Shown here: positions 34,701 through 41,939 of the stretch, in pieces
How the letters are laid out: every line of letters begins with the position of its first letter
Position numbering within the stretch: position 1 is the stretch's first letter
Assembly (NCBI GenBank): GCA_017948555.1
Contig: JAFMYY010000008.1
Coordinates: 62,001 to 126,000, forward strand
Direction of reading: 5' to 3'
From: Cesiribacteraceae bacterium YIM B00369
GTDB lineage: Bacteria; Bacteroidota; Bacteroidia; Cytophagales; Cyclobacteriaceae
Length of the DNA: 64,000 bases
Program-made: the position numbers and the translations under genes
The notes under the pieces: generated by a model
What the model was told of the DNA's origin: nothing
The model's database searches: none
The model's input: only the letters and a program-made list of their open reading frames with translations

Positions 34701-34793
34701 CACACCACATTTATCCTGCCCCCTTGCCGGAAGGATCATTATAGACAGAACAAATGCCAGAGCGAAACAGAACCGGAAGCAGTATTTGGTCAT
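31734..34793 (-). CDS. Secreted M43-family zinc metalloprotease with T9SS sorting domain
   Basis: 1019 residues. Signal peptide about 1-25 (ending PARGQ), propeptide about 26-75, then the catalytic domain: zinc motif HELGHFFGLRH (246-256) and Met-turn region SPDMFQNFLTYASDACMSLFT, as in cytophagalysin/pappalysin-type M43 proteases. A CARDB-like domain follows (DAGISAFSISVTDPC..), then two choice-of-anchor J/MAM-like beta modules (about 455-635 and 755-925) and a T9SS type A sorting domain (about 940-1019, APNPSSG...GMYFVKAKSEH). It is an extracellular protease for protein breakdown. Confidence 0.9.
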   Translation of the reverse strand: MTKYCFRFCFALAFVLSIMILPARGQDKCGVPAYQEMQKKRNPLLPDKKEFEEWILRKAALRSRQNKGQRNQRQLYQLPVVIHVIHKGEAAGTGTNIPESQILNQLETINTDFRRMNEAQINQLPAGFRALAADTEIEFVLARQDPEGLPTNGITRTRAPRNTYRMEDDVELKSLIQWDPENYINIYVVDLAADVIGYAQFPETDKLQGLELGQVSSRTDGVVIDYKYFGKGGNADPSSLGRTLTHELGHFFGLRHTWGDSDDCQGDDYVNDTPLTSEDYDGYQNCNGSPSSCGSPDMFQNFLTYASDACMSLFTAGQKERMLVVLQNSPRRKTLNDSYAKEEPVVADNDAGISAFSISVTDPCTQSFIPSVDVRNYGNTPVNSFDIKILINGVLVYSRAVRGLNLRYLETEKFLLSQVNDVFAKGELKIEARVENVNGATDNKPFNNSKTTDIFVPYITNLPFLQDFQTSLIPFYRKNPDYFLTWQVIKAPFSGDPDNLAAYMNFYDYEKNKGTEDLLISPVLNFLGATRAFLSFRYAYAQYTSANTDGLKIYIINDCSSGTANGVEIFSRKGSSLATASPTTDPFVPAGNEQWRTVQIDISEFTDMENLQIVFAGINDYGNNLYIDDIEVFTDARKDNDIAIHSISSPSVVSCETSPVPGIIYRNAGSETVNSLEVVYSLDNNNWKTASYKELELASLESTLLELPPFPNLRSGTHNLQVRIASVNGTFDENPVNDFIYKAFAVNTVVDSIPLRQRFNTLPAPGPDWVNINPDPALDGWVIRSIPGATGSSGNVAVSEFYGQPKRRENWLVSPVLDLQGLEVAGVQFRHAYAPLSPASDILQIRVSTDCGITWNNILYEKGGSDLSSRKTDTEWAPVNEEDWDQSFVNLSGYTGLPDVRVAFVAISDGGNDIYLDNIEFFQSDVPIAFILPDENSMYVAPNPSSGSNPPGLAFNLKEREEVLIQVYNARGAKVFESLIPNILNQKIQLDVENWGPGMYFVKAKSEHLNESVRLIFLK

Positions 34794-34829
34794 ACCTTTA
34801 GCATAATACAGGGCTAAGAGGCTAAATAT

Positions 34830-34867
34830 AAAAAAATCCCACCGGAATATTCAGTGCCGGTGGGATT
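34830..34867 (-). terminator. Terminator of the mrp-nifU operon
   Basis: Perfect 11-bp arms (34835-34845 and 34857-34867). On the minus strand the stem is followed by a T-run (complement of the A-run 34831-34836). It lies just after the NifU-like gene. Confidence 0.85.
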
Positions 34868-34890
34868 TATTAAACAACAAATTTTAATAC

Positions 34891-35193
34891 CTATAATTCT
34901 CCGGGGAGTTTTGCGCCGGGGTCATCGGCGGAGGTTAAATTAACTGCCTGGATAGCAGTAACCTGAGGAACTTCGCGCTTAATAGCCTCCTCAATACCAG
35001 CTTTAAAAGTCATGGCCGACATAGGACATGAGCCACAAGCGCCTAATAATTCCAGCTTTACAACGTTTTCTTCTGTTACTTCAAGCACTTTTACATTTCC
35101 TCCATCTGCAAGCAGGTAGGGGCGTATGCTGTCCAGTGCTTTTTCAATCTGGCTTACCAGGTCGTCCTGCTGTAATACGGTTTGATTATTCAT
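34891..35193 (-). CDS. NifU-like iron-sulfur cluster carrier
   Basis: 100 residues comprising a single NifU C-terminal (Nfu) domain: IEKALDSIRPYLLADGGNVKVLEV and LLGACGSCPMSAMTFKAGIEEAIK with the CxxC pair Cys53/Cys56. Nfu proteins bind a [4Fe-4S] cluster at the dimer interface and deliver it to target enzymes. The gene follows the mrp/apbC-type gene by 5 nt on the same strand, so both iron-sulfur carriers are made together. Confidence 0.93.
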   Translation of the reverse strand: MNNQTVLQQDDLVSQIEKALDSIRPYLLADGGNVKVLEVTEENVVKLELLGACGSCPMSAMTFKAGIEEAIKREVPQVTAIQAVNLTSADDPGAKLPGEL

Positions 35194-35198
35194 GTATC

Positions 35199-36290
35199 TT
35201 AATTAACTTCTACAACTTTTGTTTGTTGGGCAGAGGCGTTACGGATAGCAATTTGCCTTGCCAGTGTTTCCGCCAGTACCTTAAATGCTTCGGCAGTAAC
35301 ATCATCTTTCAGAACGGCAGGGTAGCCCGAATCGCCACTTTCCCGGATACTTTGCACCAGAGGTATTTCACCCAAAAAGGGTACTCCGTTTTTTTCTGCC
35401 AGCTTTACGCCACCTTCCCTGCCAAAAATATAATACTTATTGTCAGGTAATTCTTCAGGGGTAAAGTACGCCATATTTTCCACGACACCAAGCACGGGTA
35501 CATTTATTTGTGGCTGACGGAACATTGCCAGTCCTTTTGCGGCGTCGGCTATGGCCACTTTTTGCGGTGTGGTTACAATAACGGCTCCGGTTACAGGCAC
35601 AGTTTGCACCAGGGTAAGGTGAATGTCGGAAGTTCCCGGAGGCAGGTCAATTAACAGGTAATCGAGCTCACCCCATTTTGTGTCGCCAAGGAACTGCCTT
35701 AAAGCCGAGCCTGCCATTGGGCCGCGCCATACAATAGCATGTTCGGCCGGAGTAAGCAAACCAATCGACATCAGTTTTATCCCGTATTGTTCAATAGGGA
35801 TAATCATGTTTTTGCCGTTTTCCTGTACCATGTGAGGCTGTTCATGCTCCACATTGAACATAACAGGAATGGATGGACCAAAAATATCAGCATCGATAAC
35901 ACCTACTTTGGCACCTGACCGGGCCAGAGCCACAGCAAGGTTCGCTGTTACAGTAGATTTTCCCACGCCTCCTTTTCCGGATGCAATGGCAATAATATTT
36001 TTAACATCGGGCAAAAGAGGAGCATCATTCCGGATTGAGGTTACGTTAGAGGTCATCCGGATATTAACTTCAACCTCAGAGCCAAAATCATCTTCAATTG
36101 CCTTTTCGCAATTATTGCGTATTAATTCCTTTAACGGACAGGCAGGAGTGGTCAGGACCACGGTGAAGCTGATTTTATTTCCTTCAATCGCTACATCTTC
36201 GATCATGCCGAGAGTTACCAGGTCTTTTTTCAGGTCCGGGTCCTCTACATTCCGTAATGCTTTCAGTACTTGTTCTTTGGTAATGGCCAT
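35199..36290 (-). CDS. Mrp/ApbC-family P-loop ATPase, iron-sulfur carrier
   Basis: 363 residues from the ATG at 36290; the longer open frame to 36416 adds 42 residues unlike the family. N-terminal MIP18/DUF59 domain (about 1-85, VLKALRNVEDPDLKKDLVTLGMI), then the deviant Walker A AIASGKGGVGKSTVTANLA, switch region DADIFGPSIP and DLPPGTSDIHLT. The C-terminal CxxC cluster motif of many Mrp proteins is not visible in the expected place, so cluster binding may differ. It is thought to carry [4Fe-4S] clusters with ATP use. It pairs with the adjacent NifU-like gene. Confidence 0.9.
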   Translation of the reverse strand: MAITKEQVLKALRNVEDPDLKKDLVTLGMIEDVAIEGNKISFTVVLTTPACPLKELIRNNCEKAIEDDFGSEVEVNIRMTSNVTSIRNDAPLLPDVKNIIAIASGKGGVGKSTVTANLAVALARSGAKVGVIDADIFGPSIPVMFNVEHEQPHMVQENGKNMIIPIEQYGIKLMSIGLLTPAEHAIVWRGPMAGSALRQFLGDTKWGELDYLLIDLPPGTSDIHLTLVQTVPVTGAVIVTTPQKVAIADAAKGLAMFRQPQINVPVLGVVENMAYFTPEELPDNKYYIFGREGGVKLAEKNGVPFLGEIPLVQSIRESGDSGYPAVLKDDVTAEAFKVLAETLARQIAIRNASAQQTKVVEVN

Positions 36291-36533
36291 GAGGCTTATC
36301 AGGTTTAAATTTTTGGGAGCACGATTTCTCTTTTCCTTAACACAAAAAGAGAGAAAAAAGTGCAGTGGGAGCATTTCCAGGCTTAATCCTGTGGAGCCTG
36401 GCTGCTGCTTTTGCATTTAAAAACAGGGTAGATACAAGCTCTTCCCGGTTTCTCTGCAAAAGTAGTAAATCCGGAGTAATTTCGGGAATAAAGTTTTACC
36501 GTAGTTTGTAGCTGCTAAGCAGAGCCTTTGGTA

Positions 36534-36541
36534 TATTTTTG
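36534..36541 (+). promoter_or_regulatory. Possible -7 box of dnaG
   Basis: TATTTTTG matches TAnnTTTG exactly and lies 81 nt before the GTG start. The nearest TTTG upstream (36505-36508) is 25 nt away, longer than usual, so the call is tentative. Confidence 0.35.
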
Positions 36542-36622
36542 TATTTTAGTCATGAGTCCTGCAATGACAGGTAAATTTTATTTTATCAGTCATTCAATTG
36601 ATCATCCAAAATTAATTCCCCT

Positions 36623-38668
36623 GTGAAACTAAGCCAGGATACCATATCAGAAATACAAAGCAAGCTTGAGATCGAGGAAGTGGTTTCCGATTTTGTGTCG
36701 CTGAAGCGAAAAGGCCAGAACCTGTGGGCCTGCTGTCCTTTTCATCATGAAAAGTCACCTTCTTTTTCTGTTTCCCCTGCCAAAGGTATTTTTAAATGCT
36801 TTGGCTGCGGTAAGGCTGGCGACTCCATTACTTTTATAATGGAAATTGAGGGTTTGGGGTATGTGGAGGCGCTGCGCCACCTGGCTCAAAAGTACGGGGT
36901 GGAGATTGAGGAAGAAGAAACCACCGATGCCCGGCAGGAAGCTTTTAATGAAAAGGAGAGCCTTTTTATTGTGCTCAATTTTGCTGCACGCTATTTTCAG
37001 AACCTGTTGCGCAACAGCCCTGAAGGGAAAAGCATAGGACTCAGCTACTTCCGCCAGAGAGGTTTTAATGAGCAGATAATAGAGAAGTTCGGACTGGGCT
37101 ATAGCCTCGATGAGTGGGATGGATTGCTGAAGGCTGCAAGGGCAGAAGGTTATACAGAGGAGATGCTGGAGAAGGCCGGGCTTATCATCAGGAAAGAGGA
37201 TAAAAACGGCGGGGACCGCTTTTACGACCGCTTCAGGGGGCGGGTAATATTTCCGATTCATAACCTTACCGGGAAGCCTATTGCTTTTGGAGCCCGTATT
37301 CTTAAGCCGGATAAGAAACAACCAAAATACCTTAATTCCCCCGAAACAGCTGTTTACCATAAAAGCGATGTGCTGTATGGGATCAGCCAGGCAAAGCAGG
37401 CTATCCGCAGCCAGGAAAACTGTTACCTGGTGGAGGGTTATACCGATGTAATCTCGCTGCACCTGAGCGGGGTGCAGAACGTAGTGGCCTCCTCCGGAAC
37501 TTCCCTTACAGAAGGGCAGATAAACCTTATTGGCAGGTATGCTAACCAGATAACAGTGCTCTTCGATGGCGACCCTGCCGGTTTAAAAGCCTCCCTGCGT
37601 GGTATTGACATGATTCTTGCCGGCGGCCTTCATGTAAAGGTGGTGGTATTTCCTGAAGGGGAAGATCCTGACAGCTACAGCCAGAAATTAGGTTCCACCG
37701 CATTTCAGGCTTTCCTGCAAGAGAACGCTCAGGACTTTCTTACCTTTAAAGCTGCTCTTTTTGCAAAAGAAGCTGCAAATGACCCGATAAAAAGGGCCGA
37801 TACTGTTAAGGAGGTAGTGGCAAGTATTGCCAAAATTCCTGATCCTATTGAAAGGGCTGTATACATAAAAGAATGCAGCCGCCTCCTGGATATTGAAGAA
37901 GAGCTGCTGTTAAAGGAGCTGAACAAGCTGCACAGGAAAAAGCTTGAGCAGGAATCGCGGAAGGCTTCCAGGGGCGGGTATTCCTCTTCCTCACAAACTC
38001 AGGCTCCTGCGCCATCCTCAGCAGAAGGGCCCGGCGACGATTCGTACTACTATGAATTTCCGCCCGATTTCCAGCCCGATGCAGACCAGCCGCCTGGTTT
38101 TTCGCCGGGCGGGACCAGGTCTGCGGCACCGGCAGCCACCACAATGGAGGAAGTGGTGGCATTACAGGAAAGGGAAAGTATACGCCTTTTACTGAATTAC
38201 GGGATAAATAAAATAGAAGAGGAATATCACCTTTACGACTACCTTTTACAGGAAATTGAAGATATTGAGTTTCAAACCCCTGTTTACCAGGAAATACTGA
38301 GCACCTTTAAGGAAAAGCTGGCCGAAGGGCAGGTGGTGGATGCGCAGTACTACATCAGGGAAGGCTCTCCGGAAGTTAAAAAACTGGTGGCCGGGCTTAC
38401 TGTGGAAAAGTATGACCTGAGCAAGGTGTGGAAGGACAGGCATAATATACACATCCCCAGGGAAGAGGAGCTGCTGGAGAAGGCAGTTTTTCAAAATGTG
38501 GTGCGGCTGAAATTCAGGACTGTACAAAGGCTCATCAGGCAGAATATGGAAAGGCTGAGGACCGCCGCGGAGGAGCCTGAAATTCTGGAATTAATGCAGA
38601 TACACGCCAGTCTGAAAAGCTCCGAGGTGGAACTTGCTAAATATCTGGGAATTGTGGTTACAAAATAA
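36623..38668 (+). CDS. dnaG: DNA primase DnaG
   Basis: 681 residues with a GTG start; no ATG lies nearby upstream in frame and the family N-terminus begins here. Zinc-binding domain with Cys38, His41, Cys59, Cys62 (CPFH ... CFGC). RNA polymerase domain, then Toprim with YLVEGYTDVISLH and LFDGDPAGLKA. A low-complexity Gln/Ser/Pro-rich linker (about 445-510) precedes the C-terminal helicase-binding domain (about 515-675). It makes RNA primers for replication. The start is 206 nt from that of the divergent mrp gene. Confidence 0.96.
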   Translation: MKLSQDTISEIQSKLEIEEVVSDFVSLKRKGQNLWACCPFHHEKSPSFSVSPAKGIFKCFGCGKAGDSITFIMEIEGLGYVEALRHLAQKYGVEIEEEETTDARQEAFNEKESLFIVLNFAARYFQNLLRNSPEGKSIGLSYFRQRGFNEQIIEKFGLGYSLDEWDGLLKAARAEGYTEEMLEKAGLIIRKEDKNGGDRFYDRFRGRVIFPIHNLTGKPIAFGARILKPDKKQPKYLNSPETAVYHKSDVLYGISQAKQAIRSQENCYLVEGYTDVISLHLSGVQNVVASSGTSLTEGQINLIGRYANQITVLFDGDPAGLKASLRGIDMILAGGLHVKVVVFPEGEDPDSYSQKLGSTAFQAFLQENAQDFLTFKAALFAKEAANDPIKRADTVKEVVASIAKIPDPIERAVYIKECSRLLDIEEELLLKELNKLHRKKLEQESRKASRGGYSSSSQTQAPAPSSAEGPGDDSYYYEFPPDFQPDADQPPGFSPGGTRSAAPAATTMEEVVALQERESIRLLLNYGINKIEEEYHLYDYLLQEIEDIEFQTPVYQEILSTFKEKLAEGQVVDAQYYIREGSPEVKKLVAGLTVEKYDLSKVWKDRHNIHIPREEELLEKAVFQNVVRLKFRTVQRLIRQNMERLRTAAEEPEILELMQIHASLKSSEVELAKYLGIVVTK

Positions 38669-38785
38669 TACTGAATTTCTCAACCCTTTCTTTTTTTTTA
38701 GCGTAGCGGTAATATAGATACCCTTAATTAATAAAATCTTACAGATCTGGTAAAGATTAATTTACAGGGGATATTCCTTTGAATT

Positions 38786-38807
38786 TCCGCGGCGCTAAGA
38801 ACGCGGA
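38786..38807. repeat. GC-rich short hairpin downstream of dnaG
   Basis: TCCGCG (38786-38791) and CGCGGA (38802-38807) enclose GCGCTAAGAA in an otherwise AT-rich gap. It may be part of the dnaG terminator or a dispersed repeat. Only the hairpin itself is visible. Confidence 0.35.
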
Positions 38808-38852
38808 GATGACATTTTTTGTTCATTTCCAAAAGAATTGCTATTTAGCTGT

Positions 38853-38860
38853 TACATTTG
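38853..38860 (+). promoter_or_regulatory. Probable -7 box of ribBA
   Basis: TACATTTG is an exact TAnnTTTG match 82 nt before the ribBA ATG. No good TTTG lies at 19-nt spacing. No FMN-riboswitch fold was recognised in the leader. Confidence 0.4.
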
Positions 38861-38941
38861 TATGGCAATTATTATGCAGCTTAAGTAATAAAGGACAAAA
38901 ATTGCCCCGCATTGCGCCGGTAATTCAAACGAAAAACATTC

Positions 38942-40168
38942 ATGGATAAGGAAAGAAATCTGGATACTATTGAGGAAGCTATTGAGGCAATAAAAAACGG
39001 TGAAATTATAATTGTGGTGGATGATGAGGATCGCGAAAATGAGGGTGACTTTATTTGCGCGGCAGAGTGTATTACCCCGCAGATTGTAAACTTTATGGCG
39101 ACTCATGGCAGGGGGCTTATTTGCGCTGCTATTATTGAAGACCGCTGCGAAGAGCTGGGGCTGGAATTAATGGTAGGAAAGAATACGGCCGCCTTCGAAA
39201 CCCCTTTTACTGTTTCGGTGGACCTTATTGGCCATGGATGTGGGACAGGTATTTCGGCCAGCGACAGGGCAAAAACGATAAAAGCGCTTGTAGACCCCGA
39301 AACCAAACCGGAAGAGCTGGGTAAACCAGGTCATATATTTCCGCTTAAGGCGAAAAGGGGTGGAGTGCTGAGAAGAACGGGCCATACCGAAGCAGCAATA
39401 GATTTTGCCCGTTTAGCAGGCTTCAGGCCTGCAGGTGTGCTGGTGGAGATTATGAATGAGGATGGGTCGATGGCACGCCTTCCTGATCTTTTAAAAGTAG
39501 CAGATCATTTTGGTCTTAAAATAGTATCGATAAAAGACCTTATTTCCTACAGGCTTAAGCAGGAAAGCCTGATTAAGCGTGAAATTGAGGTGAATATGCC
39601 TACTGACTGGGGTGACTTTAAGATGGTTGCTTACAGGCAGACGAATACAGGTGAAATGCACCTGGCATTGGTAAAAGGCAGCTGGGAGCCTGAAGAACCG
39701 GTACTGGTGCGTGTGCACTCTTCCTGTGTAACAGGCGATATTTTCGGTTCGTGCCGCTGCGATTGCGGTCCTCAGCTACACAGTGCCATGAAGATGGTGG
39801 ATGAGAAAGGAAAAGGTGTGGTGCTTTATATGAATCAGGAAGGAAGGGGTATAGGTCTTTTAAATAAACTAAAAGCCTATAAACTACAGGAACAGGGATA
39901 TGATACGGTACAGGCAAACCTGCAGCTGGGCTTTCAGATGGACAACAGGGATTATGGTGTAGGGGCCCAGATTCTCCGGGATCTTAATGTGGCAAAAATT
40001 AATCTAATTTCGAATAACCCTAAGAAGCGAGCCGGCCTGATAGGTTATGGCCTGGAAATAGTTGATAGTGTGGCTATAGAAATAGCACCTAATGTGCATA
40101 ATGAGAATTACCTGCGCACAAAGCGCGATAAAATGGGCCATACTATTTTGAAAGATGATAAAAAGTAA
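38942..40168 (+). CDS. ribBA: Bifunctional 3,4-dihydroxy-2-butanone 4-phosphate synthase / GTP cyclohydrolase II
   Basis: 408 residues. N-terminal RibB domain about 1-205: [13 protein letters not shown], the [10 protein letters not shown] loop and [18 protein letters not shown]-terminal RibA domain about 206-400: zinc site [15 protein letters not shown], substrate loop [13 protein letters not shown], and [13 protein letters not shown]. The two activities start the two arms of riboflavin synthesis, from ribulose 5-phosphate and from GTP. Both domains keep their key residues. Confidence 0.96.
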   Translation: MDKERNLDTIEEAIEAIKNGEIIIVVDDEDRENEGDFICAAECITPQIVNFMATHGRGLICAAIIEDRCEELGLELMVGKNTAAFETPFTVSVDLIGHGCGTGISASDRAKTIKALVDPETKPEELGKPGHIFPLKAKRGGVLRRTGHTEAAIDFARLAGFRPAGVLVEIMNEDGSMARLPDLLKVADHFGLKIVSIKDLISYRLKQESLIKREIEVNMPTDWGDFKMVAYRQTNTGEMHLALVKGSWEPEEPVLVRVHSSCVTGDIFGSCRCDCGPQLHSAMKMVDEKGKGVVLYMNQEGRGIGLLNKLKAYKLQEQGYDTVQANLQLGFQMDNRDYGVGAQILRDLNVAKINLISNNPKKRAGLIGYGLEIVDSVAIEIAPNVHNENYLRTKRDKMGHTILKDDKK

Positions 40169-40204
40169 ACTTATGAAATAAATATTTTTAGACTTGCACT
40201 GCCG

Positions 40205-40849
40205 ATGAAAACTTTTTTAACTTTTTGCTTTTCCTTTTTTATTATAATTTCAGTTCATGCTCAGGTTTTTCCGTCTGAGGTGTGGCATGAAGGAAAGGCT
40301 GTGCTGGTAAATGACGATACCCTGAAAGGATTAATTAAATATGATATTCCGGGAAATACCGTGCAGGTAAAAATGGAAAATGAACAGGTTTTAGCCTATA
40401 GTGCTCAAAAATTGTTTTATTTTGAAATTTATGATGAAGGAATTAAAAGCTATCGTCATTTTTATGCATTGCCTTACAAGGTAGGAGAAAATTATAGCGT
40501 TCCTCATGTTTTTGAAGTATTGTATGAAGGAAAGCTTACACTTCTTTGCAGGGAACGGGTTGCCCAGATGGAAAGAGACCGTCAGATCAGGGGAAATAGT
40601 TTAGCAGGAACAATGCCGAACGATTCCAGGCTTATCCTTACCTTCGATTTTTATTTTTTAGAAAAGGATGGAACAATTAATTTGTATGAACCTAAAAAGC
40701 GGCGGTTACTCTCTATAATGGACCGGAAATATAATGAGGTAAAGAAATATATTAAGCGTAATAACCTACGCTACGACCATATCCGGGATCTTGTAAGAAT
40801 AACAGCCTATTATAATGCCCTTGAAAAAGAGTCTGCTGCCTTAAAGTGA
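40205..40849 (+). CDS. Secreted protein of unknown function
   Basis: 214 residues. Signal peptide about 1-20 (LTFCFSFFIIISVHAQ). The mature part is mostly beta-strand at first (WHEGKAVLVNDDTLKGLIKYDIPGNTVQVK, QKLFYFEIYDEGIKSYRHFYALPYKVG) and basic and helical at the end (DRKYNEVKKYIKRNNLRYDH). There is no lipobox and no sorting domain. Bacteroidota genomes hold many proteins with such a GDTLxGxIKYD-like opening, but I know no function. It follows ribBA by 36 nt on the same strand. Confidence 0.75.
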   Translation: MKTFLTFCFSFFIIISVHAQVFPSEVWHEGKAVLVNDDTLKGLIKYDIPGNTVQVKMENEQVLAYSAQKLFYFEIYDEGIKSYRHFYALPYKVGENYSVPHVFEVLYEGKLTLLCRERVAQMERDRQIRGNSLAGTMPNDSRLILTFDFYFLEKDGTINLYEPKKRRLLSIMDRKYNEVKKYIKRNNLRYDHIRDLVRITAYYNALEKESAALK

Positions 40850-41046
40850 TTTTTCGAACAGCAGGGCTAAGGCGTTTTGATGAAGATCATACGACAGGGA
40901 AGAATTCACCGGCAAAGGAATTTTTCCCTGTTTTTATTTTGCTCAGGGAGGTACAGGATTTCGTTTGCCGGCATATTTTTATTGTGCTGCCGGCATGTGC
41001 CTGTGGAGTTTATTCCGGCCTGTTCCGGCATTAAGAAAAAAAGAGC

Positions 41047-41076
41047 TTTGAAAATTATCTGTATCCCCGATATTTG
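41047..41076 (+). promoter_or_regulatory. Probable surE promoter
   Basis: TTTG (41047-41050), 18-nt spacer, GATATTTG (41069-41076): one base short of the Bacteroidota consensus in the -7 box. It ends 19 nt before the surE ATG. Confidence 0.5.
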
Positions 41077-41095
41077 CTGATCTAAATAAAATTTT

Positions 41096-41866
41096 ATGAC
41101 AAGACCACTTATTTTAGTATCCAACGATGATGGTATAACTGCTCCCGGCATACGAAACCTGGTGCACCTGATGAAGCAACTGGGAGAGGTTGTGGTTGTG
41201 GCACCGGATAGCCCCCAGTCAGGGATGGGACATGCCATTACCATTGGTAATACCCTCCGACTTGTTAAAACAGATATATTTGAAGGTGTGGATGCTTATA
41301 AATGCTCCGGTACACCGGCAGATTGCGTGAAACTGGCAAAGCATTATGTACTGAAAGACCGCAAACCTGACCTTGTAGTGAGTGGAATTAACCACGGAAG
41401 CAATACCTCCATCAGTGTGTTATACTCCGGCACCATGTCGGCCGCCATCGAAGGTGCTATTGAAGGAATGCCGGCAATTGGTTTTTCCCTCTGCGATTAT
41501 GACCCCGAAGCAGATTTTTCCCACACCCACGAATGGGTAACAAAGGTAGCTGAGCAGGTATTAAAGAATGGAATGCCTAAGGGAGTGGCATTGAATGTGA
41601 ACTTCCCGCCAAAGCGCAATGAGAATATTAAAGGGGTGAAAGTATGCCGCCAGGCCCGCGCAAAGTGGCAGGAGGAGTTCGATGAGCGATTTGACCCTAA
41701 CGGACGCCGCTATTTCTGGATGGCCGGTAACTTTGTAAACTTCGACAAAGGAGAAGATAATGATGAATGGGCCATAGCCAACAATTACGTATCACTGGTG
41801 CCAGTGCAATTTGATATGACCGCCCACTATGCCATCAGCGAGATAAATGCGGGCTGGGATATTTAA
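41096..41866 (+). CDS. surE: 5'/3'-nucleotidase SurE
   Basis: 256 residues, the family's usual size. ILVSNDDGITAPGIRNL holds the metal-binding Asp-Asp pair. PDSPQSGMGHAIT, CSGTPADCVKLA and VVSGINHGSNTS are the other active-site segments. SurE removes phosphate from nucleoside 5'- and 3'-monophosphates and is a cytoplasmic survival/housekeeping enzyme. A strong terminator separates it from the convergent priA. Confidence 0.95.
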   Translation: MTRPLILVSNDDGITAPGIRNLVHLMKQLGEVVVVAPDSPQSGMGHAITIGNTLRLVKTDIFEGVDAYKCSGTPADCVKLAKHYVLKDRKPDLVVSGINHGSNTSISVLYSGTMSAAIEGAIEGMPAIGFSLCDYDPEADFSHTHEWVTKVAEQVLKNGMPKGVALNVNFPPKRNENIKGVKVCRQARAKWQEEFDERFDPNGRRYFWMAGNFVNFDKGEDNDEWAIANNYVSLVPVQFDMTAHYAISEINAGWDI

Positions 41867-41894
41867 GGTAAAGTTCTGAAAAGGTTATTTTATG

Positions 41895-41935
41895 AAAATG
41901 TCGCAATATGGATAATCTCCAAATTGCGACATTTT
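41895..41935. terminator. Bidirectional terminator between surE and priA
   Basis: Perfect 13-bp arms (41895-41907, 41923-41935) with A4/T4 ends, and an inner GGA/TCC extension. It can stop both convergent transcripts. Confidence 0.85.
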
Positions 41936-41939
41936 AAAT

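Noticed and set aside
36755-37462. 235-codon minus-strand frame opposite dnaG
   Set aside because: Antisense of a conserved primase; long only because of the codon composition of the real gene.
38669-38941. FMN riboswitch before ribBA
   Set aside because: The leader lacks the conserved RFN element sequence blocks; only a hairpin and a -7 box are visible.
40846-41080. Small frames (62 and 67 codons) between the 40.2-kb hypothetical gene and surE
   Set aside because: They lack initiation signals and family resemblance, and one runs through the probable surE promoter.
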